From: Atriophallophorus winterbourni
Lineage: Eukaryota > Platyhelminthes > Trematoda > Plagiorchiida > Microphallidae
Assembly: GCA_013407085.1 (NCBI GenBank)
Contig: JACCGJ010001611.1
Coordinates: 91,725 to 155,724 of the forward strand
Reading direction: 5' to 3'
Length of the DNA: 64,000 bases
The position numbers and the translations under genes were made by a program. Of the stretch, positions 59,001 through 63,774 are shown piece after piece. The notes beneath the pieces are model-generated. The model had not been told where the DNA came from and made no database searches. It saw only the letters and a list, made by a program, of their open reading frames with translations. Each line of letters opens with the position of its first letter. Position 1 is the stretch's first letter.

Positions 59001-59491
59001 TTTCCATTATCATTCTAGGTTTTAGAAACTTGACAGTGTCATAGCCAGGTGCGAGGCACTCTATCCGAATTCAAGCTCGTGAATTCATAAATTTCATACA
59101 CACCGAAGTGTAGCATTAACCACAACGGAAATAATAATTACGAGAGATTCCATTGAGTGGAGCCATATTGTGCTACTAAACCTAAAGATGAATCTCAACC
59201 CCTTGAGATTTGTAACAAGATCCCGCAAATTCATTGTCTGATCAAACCGGATGTTGTTACAAACTTACAGTATACGTGTAGACGTCAAAGCTCGCTCCAG
59301 CTTCCACCAGAAGACGCGCGGACTGTTCCCGGTTCCAATGGGCAGCAGCGTGCAACGGCGTCCAGCCATCGGTGTCTTGACAATCAATATCGATCCCAGG
59401 AATCGAGAGCAAGAGCTGCAGCACTTCGAGATAATCTTTACAAGCGGCCACGTGTAGCGGGGTTGCACCTGTACGTGGATCGATCACCGGT
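28992..59491 (-). CDS. PPP1R12A: PPP1R12/MYPT myosin phosphatase targeting subunit, 13 exons to stop codon
   Basis: MYPT subunits hold PP1 on myosin and control smooth-muscle and cytoskeletal contractility. Exons on the minus strand: 59491-59269, 57645-57571, 54808-54720, 53222-52990, 48346-48072, 45201-45128, 43758-43401, 42552-42468, 40793-40630, 35074-34886, 33543-33367, 31810-31772 and 29084-28992. Joined they give one open frame of 690 residues. Order of blocks: ankyrin repeats ([23 protein letters not shown]), SVFDVADK, an acidic Ser-rich segment, a Pro-rich region, [17 protein letters not shown] (ROCK-type inhibitory site), [12 protein letters not shown] coiled coil, and the C terminus [14 protein letters not shown]. 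All match vertebrate MYPT1 in order. The N-terminal PP1-binding motif and first ankyrin repeats were not found and are presumably upstream of the window. Which vertebrate paralogue is closest cannot be decided, so the symbol is for the family. Introns are full of transposons. Confidence 0.93.
29286..29392. repeat. Interspersed repeat shared with 46480-46592
   Basis: Both contain GGACTCGAGTTTCGCTCTTA preceded by a shared ACTTATTCGTGCCAAG-like region. Origin unknown; it lies in the last PPP1R12 intron. Confidence 0.65.
30120..30345 (+). repeat. Rep-A copy
   Basis: Near full length with a CATGTCATGTCATG tail. Confidence 0.85.
31270..31735 (-). repeat. Rep-C copy interrupted by Rep-A
   Basis: Antisense to 39730-40090: GCCCCGAAACCGTGTTCAATG, GATGATGCGTGACAGTGAAAG, GTTCCATTCGAGATGTAGG. 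A Rep-A sits at 31310-31449 with duplicated target CGTGTTCAATGG on each side (31298-31309 and 31450-31461). Confidence 0.8.
31310..31449 (+). repeat. Rep-A copy with 5' inversion and target-site duplication
   Basis: The first 26 bases (TAGTGAGACTCC...TTTCAGCA) are in reverse orientation relative to the rest, which reads TTTCTATTTTCTTTCTC through the CATACATACATACAT tail. It is flanked by a 12-base duplication. Confidence 0.82.
31772..31810 (-). CDS. PPP1R12A: PPP1R12 39-base microexon in the coiled coil
   Basis: Acceptor TATAACCAG, donor GTAAGT. It encodes [13 protein letters not shown], thirteen residues with a leucine heptad, phase 0 at both ends so it could be skipped without frameshift. 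Confidence 0.83.
32541..32760 (-). repeat. Rep-A copy
   Basis: Near full length with ATGATGGTATG tail, in a PPP1R12 intron. Confidence 0.85.
32797..32985 (-). repeat. Rep-A copy, left arm of inverted pair
   Basis: Diverged copy whose 5' end meets that of the next copy head to head at ACATCCGTGCAATCACGGAT. Confidence 0.78.
32986..33205 (+). repeat. Rep-A copy, right arm of inverted pair
   Basis: CACGGATGTGCAATCTTGCA to a CATCATCATAG tail, only 160 bases from the PPP1R12 coiled-coil exon. Confidence 0.82.
33367..33543 (-). CDS. PPP1R12A: PPP1R12 exon, coiled-coil start
   Basis: 177 bases; acceptor CTTTCACAG and a weaker donor [26 protein letters not shown] corresponds to vertebrate STDFKKLYEQILAENEKLKA, followed by [17 protein letters not shown] in heptad pattern. 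The last part, [15 protein letters not shown], is an insertion relative to vertebrates. Confidence 0.9.
33950..34560 (+). mobile_element. 5'-truncated RTE fragment (same family as 37.1-39.7 kb)
   Basis: GATCTTGTTATCGATCATGT, the region of [10 protein letters not shown], and [11 protein letters not shown] match the larger copy. The C-terminal frame 34100-34483 ends with [12 protein letters not shown] and HLHGWVKEK. It is frameshifted and deleted in the LGHVLRM region. Confidence 0.82.
34886..35074 (-). CDS. PPP1R12A: PPP1R12 exon, Ser-rich linker before coiled coil
   Basis: 189 bases, phase 0 at both ends; acceptor CTTCCTTCAG, donor GTAAGT. It encodes [20 protein letters not shown] and later [14 protein letters not shown]. 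The position and DRxxS-rich character fit vertebrate DSISRYETSSTSAGDRYDSL. Confidence 0.78.
35187..36060 (-). repeat. Rep-A copy split by a Rep-B/RTE derivative
   Basis: Rep-A pieces are 35187-35249 and 35925-36060. The cut is inside the GACTGCACGTGGG-equivalent region and ATAGAAACTGT is duplicated at both edges. Confidence 0.83.
35250..35924 (+). mobile_element. Non-autonomous RTE derivative (leader fused to 3' tail)
   Basis: Bases up to about 35845 match the leader of the RTE at 25405-25860 (CTACTTCGGCCTTGGCAACC, ACAAGAACCATGGAA). Then TCATGTACCCTCTTCACGGT and an (AATA)n tail match its 3' end at 27630-27697. The whole coding region is missing. The flanking 11-base duplication shows it moved as a 675-bp unit. 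Confidence 0.88.
37060..39690 (+). mobile_element. RTE-type non-LTR retrotransposon with long RT frame
   Basis: Endonuclease remnant [20 protein letters not shown] with [12 protein letters not shown] at 37436-37535, then an internal deletion. A linker frame (37506-37901) carries [12 protein letters not shown], a single TGA follows at 37899, and the RT continues in the same frame to 39401. A frameshift near 39385 leads to the C-terminal domain [19 protein letters not shown] and [20 protein letters not shown], ending at 39675. This is the least damaged RTE in the window but still defective. Confidence 0.9.
37923..39401 (+). CDS. RTE reverse transcriptase, 492 codons
   Basis: RT of the RTE clade: [100 protein letters not shown] and the catalytic [10 protein letters not shown], then [13 protein letters not shown] and [17 protein letters not shown]. 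All catalytic boxes are intact. The true frame runs further upstream to 37506 but is cut by the TGA at 37899. The downstream end is premature through a frameshift. In the genome it lies in an intron of the oppositely transcribed PPP1R12. Confidence 0.93.
   Translation: MERASAMSKMRRLYQLIRVCGPKPQGLSETILEADGSRTTSLHRRLERWREYFARQFNQHRPSDTADIPQSTSQWSVSLSPPSVEEIRREIQLLKRHKAPGPDELHTVFFKEGGEAVVAELRELFSKVWADERVPASWGESLVIPVHKKGARNECCNYRGISLIPVVAKILVAILLRRLTPIREGISREEQAGFRPWRGCVDQIFVLRQLLEHRHLYQRPTIVVFLDIRAAFDSVDRSALWNCLLRNGIPSKYGAILKDLYAHSIGRVRAYDSLSMPFSTTTGVRQGCPISSFLFNFAIEDVLRSALSSFSTGGVELLPGERIMDLDYADDIALLGEDTTFIQQALDTMAMEASKYGLFFSPSKSKVLLQDWSGELPNFAINDLILDHVEQFKYLGSLVVAGGRVEKEITSRIAKARLAFAKLKCLWKRRDLSLGIKGRIYSTSVRTVLPYGSECWTVRSEDVRRLEDFDQRCLRRIAHARWQHHVCNSDSH
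39730..40090 (+). repeat. Rep-C copy (reference copy)
   Basis: About 350 bp: CACCGGTAGCACGTACCGAA, TATGGGGAAGGGTGTGACTT, CACCTCGAATGGAACAGGC, GAGCGACATCAGCATGGCAG, CATTGAACACGGTTTCGGG. No open frame of note; class unknown. Confidence 0.8.
40322..40565 (+). repeat. Rep-A copy, full length
   Basis: GGATGTGCAATCATGCAG through ACGCTGGAGTCTAACTACCA and CTGTCTAGGCCTGGGC to CATGCCATACCATACC. It ends 65 bases from PPP1R12 exon 40793-40630, inside the intron. Confidence 0.88.
40630..40793 (-). CDS. PPP1R12A: PPP1R12 exon, basic motif then acidic segment
   Basis: Acceptor ACTTTTTAG, donor GTGAGT; 164 bases. [19 protein letters not shown] sits where vertebrate MYPT1 has ERRRPREKRRSTGVSFW then DSDE, the second ROCK site (Thr853). 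Here the Thr is not present. Confidence 0.82.
41278..41480 (-). repeat. Rep-A copy
   Basis: GTATGTATGGAAGCACAAG to GCACATCCGTGCAGG with a small internal deletion in the GTGCCGC region. Confidence 0.82.
41575..42330 (+). mobile_element. Tandemly duplicated non-LTR 3' domain with zinc finger
   Basis: Two tandem units (about 41600-41985 and 42000-42330) each encode [29 protein letters not shown] and a DPASWEE segment. Unit 1 continues into [20 protein letters not shown], a C2H2 finger seen at the C terminus of some non-LTR ORF2 proteins. Unit 2 keeps part of the CRERDCSSR end. Both are truncated. The family is different from the RTE at 37 kb. A third fragment is at 48960-49080. Confidence 0.8.
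42468..42552 (-). CDS. PPP1R12A: PPP1R12 exon (85 bases), Ser/Thr-rich
   Basis: Acceptor TCCATTTCAG, donor GTAACT. It encodes [20 protein letters not shown] and TTRDKTSP. Its exit phase (one base) fits the next exon. The segment is low-complexity, as in vertebrate MYPT. Confidence 0.75.
43028..43165 (-). repeat. Rep-A 3' half
   Basis: GGTATGAAAGCACAAGCCTG to GGTAGTGAGGCTCCAGC. Confidence 0.83.
43350..43387 (-). repeat. Rep-A fragment next to PPP1R12 splice donor
   Basis: GATACTGTCAGGTTGCCTAT and GCCTAGACAG form the main hairpin of Rep-A. It starts 13 bases inside the intron after exon 43758-43401. Confidence 0.7.
43401..43758 (-). CDS. PPP1R12A: PPP1R12 exon carrying the inhibitory phosphosite
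   Basis: 358 bases; acceptor CTTCTTCCAG, donor [26 protein letters not shown] and [20 protein letters not shown] align with vertebrate RSYLTPVRDEESESQRKARS and [20 protein letters not shown]. The Thr codon equivalent to MYPT1 Thr696, which ROCK phosphorylates to inhibit the phosphatase, is ACT at 43667-43665. Downstream is Ser/Pro-rich, with [18 protein letters not shown]. Confidence 0.95.
44287..44840 (+). repeat. Rep-B copy, long form
   Basis: GTTCCAAAGGTTGTCATAGC to a GTCGCAAAAAAGTAAAAGTA end. It shares the first roughly 350 bases with the RTE leader but has a different 3' part (GCGCCGAGTGGTGCCGGGG) and end. Confidence 0.83.
45128..45201 (-). CDS. PPP1R12A: PPP1R12 exon (74 bases)
   Basis: Acceptor TCATTTCAG, donor GTATGT. 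It encodes [20 protein letters not shown] and LNVR, leading into the conserved RRHSLLMSP of the next exon through a split Arg codon. Confidence 0.78.
45376..45645 (-). repeat. Rep-A copy plus adjoining opposite-strand fragment
   Basis: Minus-strand copy 45376-45590 with TATGTATG tail. Bases 45600-45645 (TTTTCTTATTTTCTATATC) look like part of a plus-strand copy. Confidence 0.78.
45925..46102 (-). repeat. TGTA microsatellite joined to a Rep-A fragment
   Basis: 45931-46010 is (TGTA/CGTA)n. It joins GTAATCACAAGCTTGATC, the 3' end of a diverged Rep-A running to AGGCCTAGACAGAC at 46102. Confidence 0.82.
46480..46592. repeat. Interspersed repeat shared with 29286-29392
   Basis: GGACTCGAGTTTCGCTCTTA and flanks. 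Unclassified. Confidence 0.65.
46685..47684. other. Assembly gap, 1000 N
   Basis: Exactly 1000 unknown bases, the standard size for a gap of unknown length, inside a PPP1R12 intron. Frames spanning it are artefacts. Confidence 0.99.
48072..48346 (-). CDS. PPP1R12A: PPP1R12 exon, Pro-rich region
   Basis: 275 bases; acceptor CACATTTTAG, donor GTAAGC. It encodes [20 protein letters not shown] and later [15 protein letters not shown], a proline-rich stretch with possible SH3/WW ligands. Length and phases fit. No direct sequence match to vertebrate MYPT is seen here, so identity rests on phase and context. Confidence 0.72.
48619..48900 (+). repeat. Rep-D copy
   Basis: TTGTTGTTGGCTTCC, TCGATATCGACCATGGATG, AAACAGTCCGATTCGGGA and AGTGCTCGGTCGATCGGCGT. 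It matches 62476-62640. A short related piece is near 4370-4400. Confidence 0.7.
48960..49080 (+). mobile_element. Small non-LTR 3' fragment
   Basis: CATTGGCAGACCGCACTTGC and GAGATATGCAATCTCTCGGC match the [20 protein letters not shown] region of 41.6-42.3 kb. Confidence 0.75.
49108..49335 (-). repeat. Rep-A copy, near consensus
   Basis: Very similar to the copies at 2105 and 63025; full set of motifs. Confidence 0.88.
49345..49675 (+). repeat. Rep-C copy
   Basis: ATATGGGGAAGAGTGGGACA, TCTACACCTCGAAG, GAGCGACATCAGCATGACAG. Confidence 0.8.
49690..52520 (-). mobile_element. Decayed RTE-type element with Rep-A insertion
   Basis: Minus strand, 5' to 3'. Endonuclease is [42 protein letters not shown] and [12 protein letters not shown] (52210-51764). 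An RT linker carries [15 protein letters not shown] (about 51200) and the RT catalytic box is [14 protein letters not shown] (50440-50395). A C-terminal region with [19 protein letters not shown] follows at about 49900-49840. Many stops and frameshifts. A Rep-A at 50665-50757 interrupts the RT. Confidence 0.85.
50665..50757 (-). repeat. Rep-A 3' fragment inside the RTE
   Basis: AGTATGAAAGCACAAGCC to CAGGCCTAGACAGAGACACT. CTTTTGAGTA flanks both sides (50638-50647 and 50761-50770), an apparent target-site duplication. Confidence 0.85.
52845..52917 (+). repeat. Rep-A 3' fragment
   Basis: TGTGCGGCACTTTGCCTGCA to ATATACATACATACC, 70 bases from PPP1R12 exon 53222-52990, inside the intron. Confidence 0.82.
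52990..53222 (-). CDS. PPP1R12A: PPP1R12 exon, acidic Ser-rich and Lys-rich segment
   Basis: Acceptor CACACTTCAG, donor GTAAGC; 233 bases. It encodes [20 protein letters not shown], similar in character to the SSCSSEEDEEDDSESE tract of vertebrate MYPT1, followed by VAKKKKN and [19 protein letters not shown]. The low-complexity part has diverged. Confidence 0.82.
53803..54250. repeat. Long TGTA microsatellite
   Basis: About 440 bases of (TGTA)n with AAGTGTGT interruptions. The minus strand reads as an endless THTYIHT polypeptide, which is not a gene. It is directly followed by the 3' end of a Rep-A copy. Confidence 0.97.
54251..54362 (-). repeat. Rep-A 3' part, old
   Basis: GTATGAAATCACGAGCCTAG, GTTGCCCAGGCCTAC; diverged. 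Confidence 0.72.
54720..54808 (-). CDS. PPP1R12A: PPP1R12 exon, Pro/Ala linker
   Basis: Acceptor GCGTTCCAG, donor GTTAGT. It encodes [20 protein letters not shown] and onward. RKQN continues the basic end of the ankyrin domain, and the phases fit both neighbours. Confidence 0.82.
54896..55290 (-). repeat. Rep-B copy, long form
   Basis: Starts with (TTG)n TACTTTTACTTTACTTGTG, the reversed tail, then GGATGAGTCGGCCTCAATGA, GGTATCCCGCAAGGCAGCGG and GCAAACTGGTTTTCAGGCGC. Confidence 0.83.
55535..55805 (+). repeat. Rep-C copy, diverged
   Basis: TACACCTCGAATGGAACAAG, GATATCAGCATAAAAG, TTGACGACATACAAGATTAA. Confidence 0.75.
55815..56405 (-). mobile_element. Non-LTR retrotransposon C-terminal fragment
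   Basis: Two overlapping frames give [53 protein letters not shown] sequence in another frame, and [13 protein letters not shown]. This is the typical LLYGSETW...GHTLR terminus of an RTE-related clade, different from the 37-kb RTE. Confidence 0.82.
56737..56978 (-). repeat. Rep-A copy, full length
   Basis: Long GGTATGGTATGATGGTATG tail; all motifs present. Confidence 0.88.
56979..57370 (-). mobile_element. RTE endonuclease fragment
   Basis: [20 protein letters not shown] with RLATSIN matches the endonuclease region of the 50-52 kb copy. The part after 57250 (TGGCACCAATGAATGCAGAT) is nearly identical to 52500-52560. Confidence 0.82.
57571..57645 (-). CDS. PPP1R12A: PPP1R12 exon, end of ankyrin domain
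   Basis: 75 bases, both ends phase 0, acceptor CTTACACAG and donor GTAAGT. It encodes [20 protein letters not shown], matching vertebrate GQTAFDVADEDILGYLEELQ. Confidence 0.93.
57858..58110. repeat. Two highly diverged Rep-A pieces, head to head
   Basis: 57858-57945 is minus-strand-like (ACAGTCATAGACTACGCGTG). 57960-58110 is plus-strand-like (GTGCTAAATTGATCTGCCGG, CCATATGCAGTCTTTGACTA). Confidence 0.6.
58645..58845 (-). repeat. Rep-A copy
   Basis: TATGAAATCACAAGCCTGAT to AATTTAGCACAGCTGTACAG; lacks the extreme 5' end. A small Rep-C-like scrap follows (58848-58905). Confidence 0.83.
58895..59090 (+). repeat. Rep-A copy, strongly diverged
   Basis: GTGCTAAATTGATTGGTCAC, CTTGACAGTGTCATAGCC, a TTCATACAC end. 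Confidence 0.65.
59269..59491 (-). CDS. PPP1R12A: PPP1R12 ankyrin-repeat exon
   Basis: Acceptor CCACGCAG, donor GTAAGT; 223 bases. [20 protein letters not shown] and [20 protein letters not shown] are two consecutive ankyrin repeats, equivalent to vertebrate GGTALHVAAAKGYTEVLKLL and [20 protein letters not shown]. It is the most upstream exon found; it enters with one base, so at least one exon precedes it. Confidence 0.95.
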
Positions 59492-59716
59492 CTGCGTGGA
59501 GGGAGAGGAAGAGATTGAGTTTCGCGCAGTCAGCATGACCGAATTCATCGTCGACAGCAATATGCCGGTGGCGAGTATCGAATGTTATACAACCGTGGCA
59601 TAATAGAATCCTAAACAGGGGGTTAGAAAAGCTACGTAACCTATAGAATAGCAAGCACAAACACTCCGGCATGAAGTGCACGCACATCGTATGAAACAGG
59701 CATTCCGTTAAGTTTT

Positions 59717-59848
59717 CTATTTTCTTTCCATCTCTTTTGTCATATCTGTCTAGGCCTGGGCAACCTGACAGTATCTCAGCCCACGTGCGGTCTCTGACTG
59801 TGCGGCACTTTGCCTGGATCAGACTTGTGCTTTCACATCACATCACAT
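59717..59848 (+). repeat. Rep-A, 5'-truncated, with 13-base target duplication
   Basis: Tail CACATCACATCACAT. TCCGTTAAGTTTT is repeated at 59704-59716 and 59848-59860. Confidence 0.92.
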
Positions 59849-59953
59849 CCGTTAAGTTTTGTGAGCAAGTCAAGTGACATGAGCACGACAGCTTGCTTGC
59901 CGCTTTCACAGTCATTCATCATACAAGATTAACCATATACTCCAAGCAAAATC

Positions 59954-60066
59954 TATTTCTATTTCCCCCTTCATATCTGTCTAGGCCTGGGCAACCTGAC
60001 AGTATCTAAGCCCGTGTGTAGTCTCTGACTGTGCGGCACTTTTCCTCGATCAGGCTTGTGCTTTCA
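59954..60066 (+). repeat. Rep-A, 5'-truncated, with 16-base target duplication
   Basis: TACTCCAAGCAAAATC at 59938-59953 and TACTTCAAGCAGAATC at 60067-60082 are the duplicated target with two substitutions. Almost no tandem tail (TTTCA only). Confidence 0.9.
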
Positions 60067-60139
60067 TACTTCAAGCAGAATCCTACCTACTTACCTATCT
60101 ACAACAAGAGCACAACTGAACACTAAATAGTCGAGATTG

Positions 60140-60900
60140 TGCATATGAGACGTTCGCCTTGGCCTTCAAGACCAAACATAACACTTAATTCTGATTCAGA
60201 TGTATCTAAGTGACCCAGTCTGGCATTCTTATCCCCAGCTGAAAGAACAATATCGTAGCTTTTAGCACGTCTCAAAAGAGCACATAGGAAGCGTTCTTCT
60301 CGTCGTCGGAATTGGTGTTAGTCGGAGCGTAAGTTGCTACAATAAACAAGCATCTCTGATTAGAAGATTTTGAGTTGGGTCTAATATTAGTGGCTAGTCT
60401 AACTGCGCACATCCTGCTATTGTAAGGAATCCAATCGATTAGACAGGATTCGGTACGGGAATTCAGCACTATACCAACACCCGCCTGTCCTGAAATGGCA
60501 GCTACAGAATCGCCAGAGCAGCGCAAAAAGTAGCGAGTTGAAAGGTTTGAATCAGTAAGTTCAGTAATTATAGACGGATCATATAAGCGCGTTCCGATAA
60601 TCAGCAAACATCAATAGTTAGCCTATCTAAGGTAAGAGCCAGTGCAGCTTGCTGGCCTATTTGTCTGAGGGCTCTAAAATTCCTAGCTCCAATGTGAGCA
60701 GAGCTCCGTGCTTTCAGAAAGTAATCTGTAAATTCGCGAACAGAAAATGTTCCAACATGTTCAGCGCGGTCTTTTCCAAGGCTGCGATCGATACAACGAG
60801 AGTTGTGGAGAGTAGGATATGAAGGCTCAAAACCGTTTGAAGAGTAGGATCACACGTAATTTGTTTCTGCTAACCCGCCCTGTTTATCGTGCGCGATGGC
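60140..60900 (-). mobile_element. RTE endonuclease fragment
   Basis: The frame 60607-60272 carries [33 protein letters not shown] and [19 protein letters not shown], the APE N-terminal half. It is related to the copies at 52 and 57 kb. The catalytic C-terminal half is missing or decayed. Confidence 0.85.
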
Positions 60901-62015
60901 CGATGCACTATGGAGTTGGGTTGGCGGTATGCGCAATACATGGTAATGTATCCGAACACACGTCTACAATTGCGGTACATTATGAATTTTCGTTCAAAAT
61001 TCCACGCATTAGTGGAGACCGAATTTCCCGTATGTAGCATATTTTTAACCGAAAGCGAAATGCAGACTACTAATATCACGGAACTACAACAGATCGAGCA
61101 TGATTTGTCAAGCAGTAAAGTCAGATTCCGAAGAAACTTCCACGCAACAAGCCAGAAACCGGCTGTAAGTGTCGTGTAAGTGTGGTGGATGTGAGTACGT
61201 GCAACTTTCGCAACAATTCGGGTGACACCAAACAATGCCGGGGGAAATTCGTGCGACAGAAAATCGATACCACACAATCAATGTACCACAGACGCACGCA
61301 GGCGTATGTGCAAAAATTAACAACTCAGGTAGTGCGTGTTTATGTTGAAAGTAAAAACCGTCGGATAACTTGCTGGAATCAAGGCTGTTTCACAGGTTTG
61401 AAACAGTGACATGTTGACCAAACGATGTAAAGGAAGAAAGAGCCGGGTAGTGACCGGAACGCACGCGTCATCAGGGTGTATGTGCGCAGGCAGTGACATT
61501 ATCCGGTAAGTTATGGTCATGAAGGCACAACTGACAGGAAAATCAACACCCAAAACGTTTGTCCCACCGAAACAGACAATGGCACAATTGCACGAAGGCA
61601 GACGTGTCTGTCTCTGTGTGTGTGCGTGTGTCCAGATTCTCCCGTACGGGATTCGGAACAAAAGCATCGATCGGCATTTGCACCAGAAATCGGTAAGCAA
61701 CTAGCCTGCTTGCATATCGATTTGATAGGCCATACACACACGCGTCATAATTCGCCACATGCACCACTTTTGTGGACACTTTATTGCACGCGACAATGGC
61801 GCGCACACACTCTGGGTGACCTTACGTAGTATGCTTGAAGGCCGATTACCAAATGCGGTGATTTAACGGGAGTAGCATACTTATAAGCAACAATCACGTG
61901 ATGATACAGAAGAAGAAGAAGAAACCTGGGTGTGCACAGTAAGTGCACGGCCAGTCGGAATGGGGCGACGAAAAGAGCTGATGTGAAAAGATGCGAGACA
62001 AGTTGCTACAACGTG
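60901..62015. other. PPP1R12 upstream intron, nothing recognised
   Basis: Searched for the earlier ankyrin repeats and the PP1-docking motif of PPP1R12 on the minus strand without finding them. A (GT)n-like run is at 61610-61632. Confidence 0.4.
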
Positions 62016-62017
62016 TG

Positions 62018-62225
62018 GTATGAAGACACACAAGCCTGATCCAAGCAAAGTGCCGCTGCACGTGGGCTAATATACTGTCAGGTTGCCCAGGCTTAAACAG
62101 ATATGAGGAGGAAAAAAGAACAGCCCAGCCTGTTTCAGCATGCAGCTCACTGCCTCTGGCCAATCGATTTAGCACAATGTTAGCCACACAGCACAAAGTA
62201 CTGCGCGATTGTACATCACTGCGGC
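62018..62225 (-). repeat. Rep-A copy
   Basis: GTATGAAGACACACAAGCCT to TTGTACATCACTGCGGC; the GTCAGAGACT hairpin is deleted. Confidence 0.83.
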
Positions 62226-62403
62226 AACGTATAAAAAGAAGTGACGCTTTAAACTTCGGTTTCGATTCAAGAGCCACATGTATCATCACAGCTGCACTAA
62301 AAACCATGTCGAACACAGAGCAGGAGATAGGAAGGCCACAAAAAGTAATCAACAAGATGAACGCGGTTCTTACTGAGGCGCGCACGTATACACACATACT
62401 AAA

Positions 62404-62640
62404 AGTATGAAATCATCAGCCTGTATCAAAGAGGTTCTGCACACTGTGAGAGTCGGGTTGCCTAAACAGTCATTGTTGTTGGCCTCCTACGGTCGATGTC
62501 AACCATGGATAAATATCACAGGCGCATATTAGGCTCAAGCTTCAAATGATTAAACAGTCCGGTTTGAGAGGAACAATTTTTCCTACAGCACTCGGTCGAC
62601 CGATGCCAGTTGGATGTTGACGACATGATTTACGATCAGC
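62404..62640 (+). repeat. Rep-A scrap followed by Rep-D copy
   Basis: 62404-62475 is a damaged minus-strand Rep-A. 62476-62640 (TTGTTGTTGGCCTCCTACGG, TCAACCATGGATAAATATCA) is Rep-D, as at 48619. Confidence 0.68.
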
Positions 62641-62751
62641 AGCCGAGAACCGGATCTGCCCGTTCTCAGCTTGGATGTGAGAATCCTGCGCATTGATTAA
62701 TGCAGCTCAGTACCGGCGTTATCCAAGTACTCATCATAATCATCACTAATG

Positions 62752-63412
62752 TTCCAAAGGTTGTCATAGCCGGGGGTGGCAGTGGGGATAAGCTCCCATT
62801 GTTTATAAAATGCTCCCATATGGCATGCGTCTCAAATAGCCTCTGACAACCAAGTCCAGCTTCTGGCCTGCACGAGTGGCTCTCCGAGCCCGGCGGAACT
62901 GCTTCTACCAACAGGAGAAGGGGCGAGGGCGAGTGACTGGCGCTGAAAACCAGTTTCTTCGGACAGATTAGCTCGTTTAGGCCTTGGAGGGGGCATTTCA
63001 TCTAAGGAGGTAAACCCTGATTTTGTTATGTATGCAGGACAAGACAAGCCTGATCAGCAAAGTGCCGCACAGTCCGAGACTGTTACGTGGGCTAAGATAC
63101 TGTCAGGTTGCCCCAGCCTAGACAGATAGAGGGGGGGAGGGGTTGGAATAGCAATTATTGAAAATGGTAGTGAGACTACAGAGTTATTTACCAGGACTGA
63201 GCTTCCGCCCGTTGGCCAATCAATTTAGCACGATGTTAGCGGTACAGCCACCAGAAAACGCTGCATCGCTTGCACATACCTGATTTTAAACCTCCGCTGC
63301 TTGCTGGCATTCAATCGCGGGAAAGGCTTCGGGAGAAAACCGTGAGGAAAATCCTGGAACAGTCTGTTAGACGGTTAGTTGGTGCACACCACCCACCTCT
63401 TTCTGGTAAAAA
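62752..63412 (+). repeat. Rep-B copy split by Rep-A
   Basis: Rep-B pieces are 62752-63024 and 63279-63412. CCTGATTTT is duplicated at 63016-63024 and 63279-63287. Confidence 0.88.
63025..63278 (-). repeat. Rep-A inserted in Rep-B
   Basis: GTTATGTATG tail, all hairpin motifs, ending at GCTTGCACATA. Confidence 0.9.
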
Positions 63413-63479
63413 AGTAAAAGTATAATCATCACTAGCCACAGCAGCAATTCAACTACGACACAAAAAAGCATAAATGTAC

Positions 63480-63700
63480 GAGACTTTAAAACTACTGAAC
63501 CATTATAGGATTCGACACAGACAAACTGGGAGCAGGTGCCTGCACCACAAGCAAGTGGTGTGAACGAGCAGAGCGACATCAGCATGACTACTTTCGTGCG
63601 GCCTTTATTGGACGCAGTACAACAAGGGCTCTCTGGCACTTAAGTAACGAGTAATCAAAACCCTCCAAGAAGCGTCTACAACAAAAACGGTTACTGAATC
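63480..63700 (+). repeat. Rep-C copy
   Basis: AGAGCGACATCAGCATGACT, CCTCCAAGAAGCGTCTACAA; 5' part missing. Confidence 0.75.
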
Positions 63701-63774
63701 GATGTTGAGCAATATCAGCGAGAGCAGAAGGTCTTAATTATATCTCCAGACCGCAGCCATGGGGTCGCCCCAAA

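Larger units (their letters stand above)
59600..60115 (+). repeat. Rep-C copy hit by two Rep-A insertions
   Basis: Rep-C sequence is 59600-59716, 59849-59953 and 60067-60115. Each Rep-A insertion is bounded by duplicated Rep-C bases. Confidence 0.83.

Noticed and set aside
60889..61179. 96-codon plus-strand frame with FRSKFHALVETEFPVCSIF
   Set aside because: Considered as an unknown gene or upstream PPP1R12 exon, but it is on the wrong strand for PPP1R12, has no motif, and overlaps RTE sequence at its start.
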